From Metaphire vulgaris (lineage: Eukaryota > Annelida > Clitellata > Crassiclitellata > Megascolecidae), in contig CM030868.1 in the NCBI GenBank assembly GCA_018105865.1, positions 1,655,954 to 1,719,953 on the forward strand: 64,000 nt of DNA. Direction: 5' to 3'. Shown piece after piece: positions 62,701 through 64,000 of the stretch. Positions within the stretch are counted from its first letter, which is position 1. The number at the start of each line of letters is the position of its first letter. Below the pieces are notes generated by a model that had not been told where the DNA came from, searched no databases, and was given only the letters and a program-made list of their open reading frames with translations. The translations under genes were made by a program, and so were the position numbers.

Positions 62701-64000
62701 TTCCACCTATTAATGTGTCTATATTGCAAAATATAATAATGGTGGCTATACATTTTATAGATTTTTAACCCTCTAAAAAAGTCAAACACCTGATAGATAT
62801 CCCAAATGCGGGTCCAGGTTCTTTGTAGGCATCGACTGGGGTCCAATCGGTGCAAATATGAAAGCCCTACGACACCACAAATTTTCGCTCAAATCTCGAA
62901 AAAAACCATGAAAAATTTTCGGGCGACCCAAAAATTCATGTCGATATTTCACCCAAATTTCTCTTTAGAACCCTCACACGCCTTGCAGTGATGTCAGTGG
63001 ACTAGAAAAATCCGTCACTTTCCACCTATTAATGTGTCTATATTGCAAAATATAATAATTGTGGCTATACATTTTATAGATTTTTAACCCTCTAAAAAGT
63101 CAAACATCTGATAGATATCCCAAATGCGGGTCCAGGTTCTTTGAAGGCATCGACTGGGGTCCAATCGGTGCAAATATGAAAGCCCTACGACACCACACAT
63201 TTTCGCTCAAATCTCGAAAAAACCATGGACTATAGTCCATGAAAAATTTTCGGGCGACCCAAAAATTCATGTCGATATTTCACCCAAATTTCTCTTTAGA
63301 ACCCTCAAACGCCTTGTAGTGATGTCAGTGGACTAGAAAAATCCGTCACTTTCCACCCTATTAATGTGTCTATATTGCAAAATATAATAATGGTGGCTAT
63401 ACATTTTATAGATTTTTAACCCTCAAAAAAGTCAAACACCTGATAGATATCCCAAATGCGGGTCCAGGTTCTTTGAAGGCATCGACTGGGGTCCAATCGG
63501 TGCAAATATGAAAGCCCTACGACACCACACATTTTCGCTCAAATCTCGAAAAAACCATGGACTATAGTCCATAAAAATTTTCAGGCGACCCAAAAATTCA
63601 TGTCGATATTTCACCCAAATTTCTCTTTAGAACCCTCACACGCCTTGCAGTGATGTCAGTGGACTAGAAAAATCCGTCACTTTCCACCCTATTAATGTGT
63701 CTATATTGCAAAATATAATAATGGTGGCTATACATTTTATAGATTTTTAACCCTTTTAAAAAGTCAGACACCTGATAGATATCCCAAATGCGGGTCCAGG
63801 TTCTTTGAAGGCATCGACTGGGGTCCAATCGGTGCAAATATGAAAGCCCTACGACACCACACATTTTTTCGCTCAAATCTCGAAAAAACCATGGACTATA
63901 GTCCATGAAAAATTTTCAGGCGACCCAAAAATTCATGTCGATATTTCACCCAAATTTCTCTTTAGAACCCTCACACGCCTTGCAGTGATGTCAGTGGACT
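56757..64000 (+). repeat. Satellite array: about 335-bp monomers with higher-order structure, open at right edge
   Basis: The motif AGTGGACTAG recurs at 56811, 57131, 57466, 57801, 58134, 58466, 58808, 58931, 59271, 59395, 59738, 59862, 60200, 60534, 60872, 61215, 61339, 61675, 62009, 62343, 62677, 62996, 63327, 63658 and 63993. Twenty units are 319-343 bases long and four are 123-124. Copies are nearly identical. Most long units hold the palindrome CATGGACTATAGTCCATG or a variant; two (starting 56811 and 62677) lack it. Short units are a fusion at the GTGGAATCCATGGAAACCATG segment. The array starts about 60 bases after the RGS22 stop and continues beyond the window. The recurring 60-66 residue minus-strand frame is not a gene. 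Confidence 0.97.

Noticed and set aside
56817..63906. Recurring 60-103 residue open frames on both strands in the satellite
   Set aside because: They repeat with the monomer, lack codon bias and are broken by indels between monomers. They follow from the repeat, not from selection.

Overview
The window is a stretch of a large, intron-rich, repeat-dense metazoan genome. Its genes are split by GT-AG introns, are spaced kilobases apart on both strands, and sit among microsatellites, short inverted-repeat transposons, SINE and LINE tails and a satellite array. The gene set (RGS22, a typical 2-Cys peroxiredoxin, a FAM210B-like mitochondrial protein, a THAP protein, a ZO-type MAGUK with ankyrin repeats and an orphan nuclear receptor) fits an invertebrate bilaterian, probably marine. 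I cannot name the phylum from the sequence alone.

Layout. 216-1260 (minus): a small two-exon gene with weak resemblance to TP53INP/DOR autophagy proteins. 2490-2640: a CCAAT/CRE-rich promoter-like patch. 3705-8953 (plus): an eight-exon nuclear receptor with complete DNA-binding and ligand-binding domains and a polyadenylation signal. 9.2-20.3 kb: gene-poor, with transposon fragments, GC-rich patches, long CT/GACA and ATT/TAC microsatellites, and two inverted relic copies of the satellite found at the right end. 20323-22518 (minus): four-exon peroxiredoxin. 22.5-27.3 kb: repeats. 27388-33481 (minus): a three-exon gene for a protein of about 1635 residues, ankyrin repeats then PDZ-SH3-guanylate kinase-like. 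36387-37226 (plus): intronless THAP gene. 38601-39743 (minus): FAM210B-like gene. 40714-56700 (plus): 18-exon RGS22 gene with three apparent one-base losses. About 56757-64000: a tandem satellite of about 335-bp monomers with a higher-order long+short pattern, running off the window.

The genes do not form an operon or one pathway. The main unexpected points are: (i) an ankyrin-plus-ZO-core scaffold architecture; (ii) a nuclear receptor of unclear subfamily, in a window that also carries three separate tandem arrays of nuclear-receptor half-sites (DR1-like, DR2 and TCAAGGTCA); (iii) the satellite with an 18-bp palindrome and a higher-order structure that begins just after the RGS22 stop codon; (iv) families of short hAT-like elements with exact 8-bp target duplications, one nested in a SINE; (v) aspartate runs in three unrelated proteins, in a region full of GAT/ATC repeats. 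Exon boundaries were derived by hand from splice signals and reading phase. Domain names rest on recognised motifs, not on a database search.
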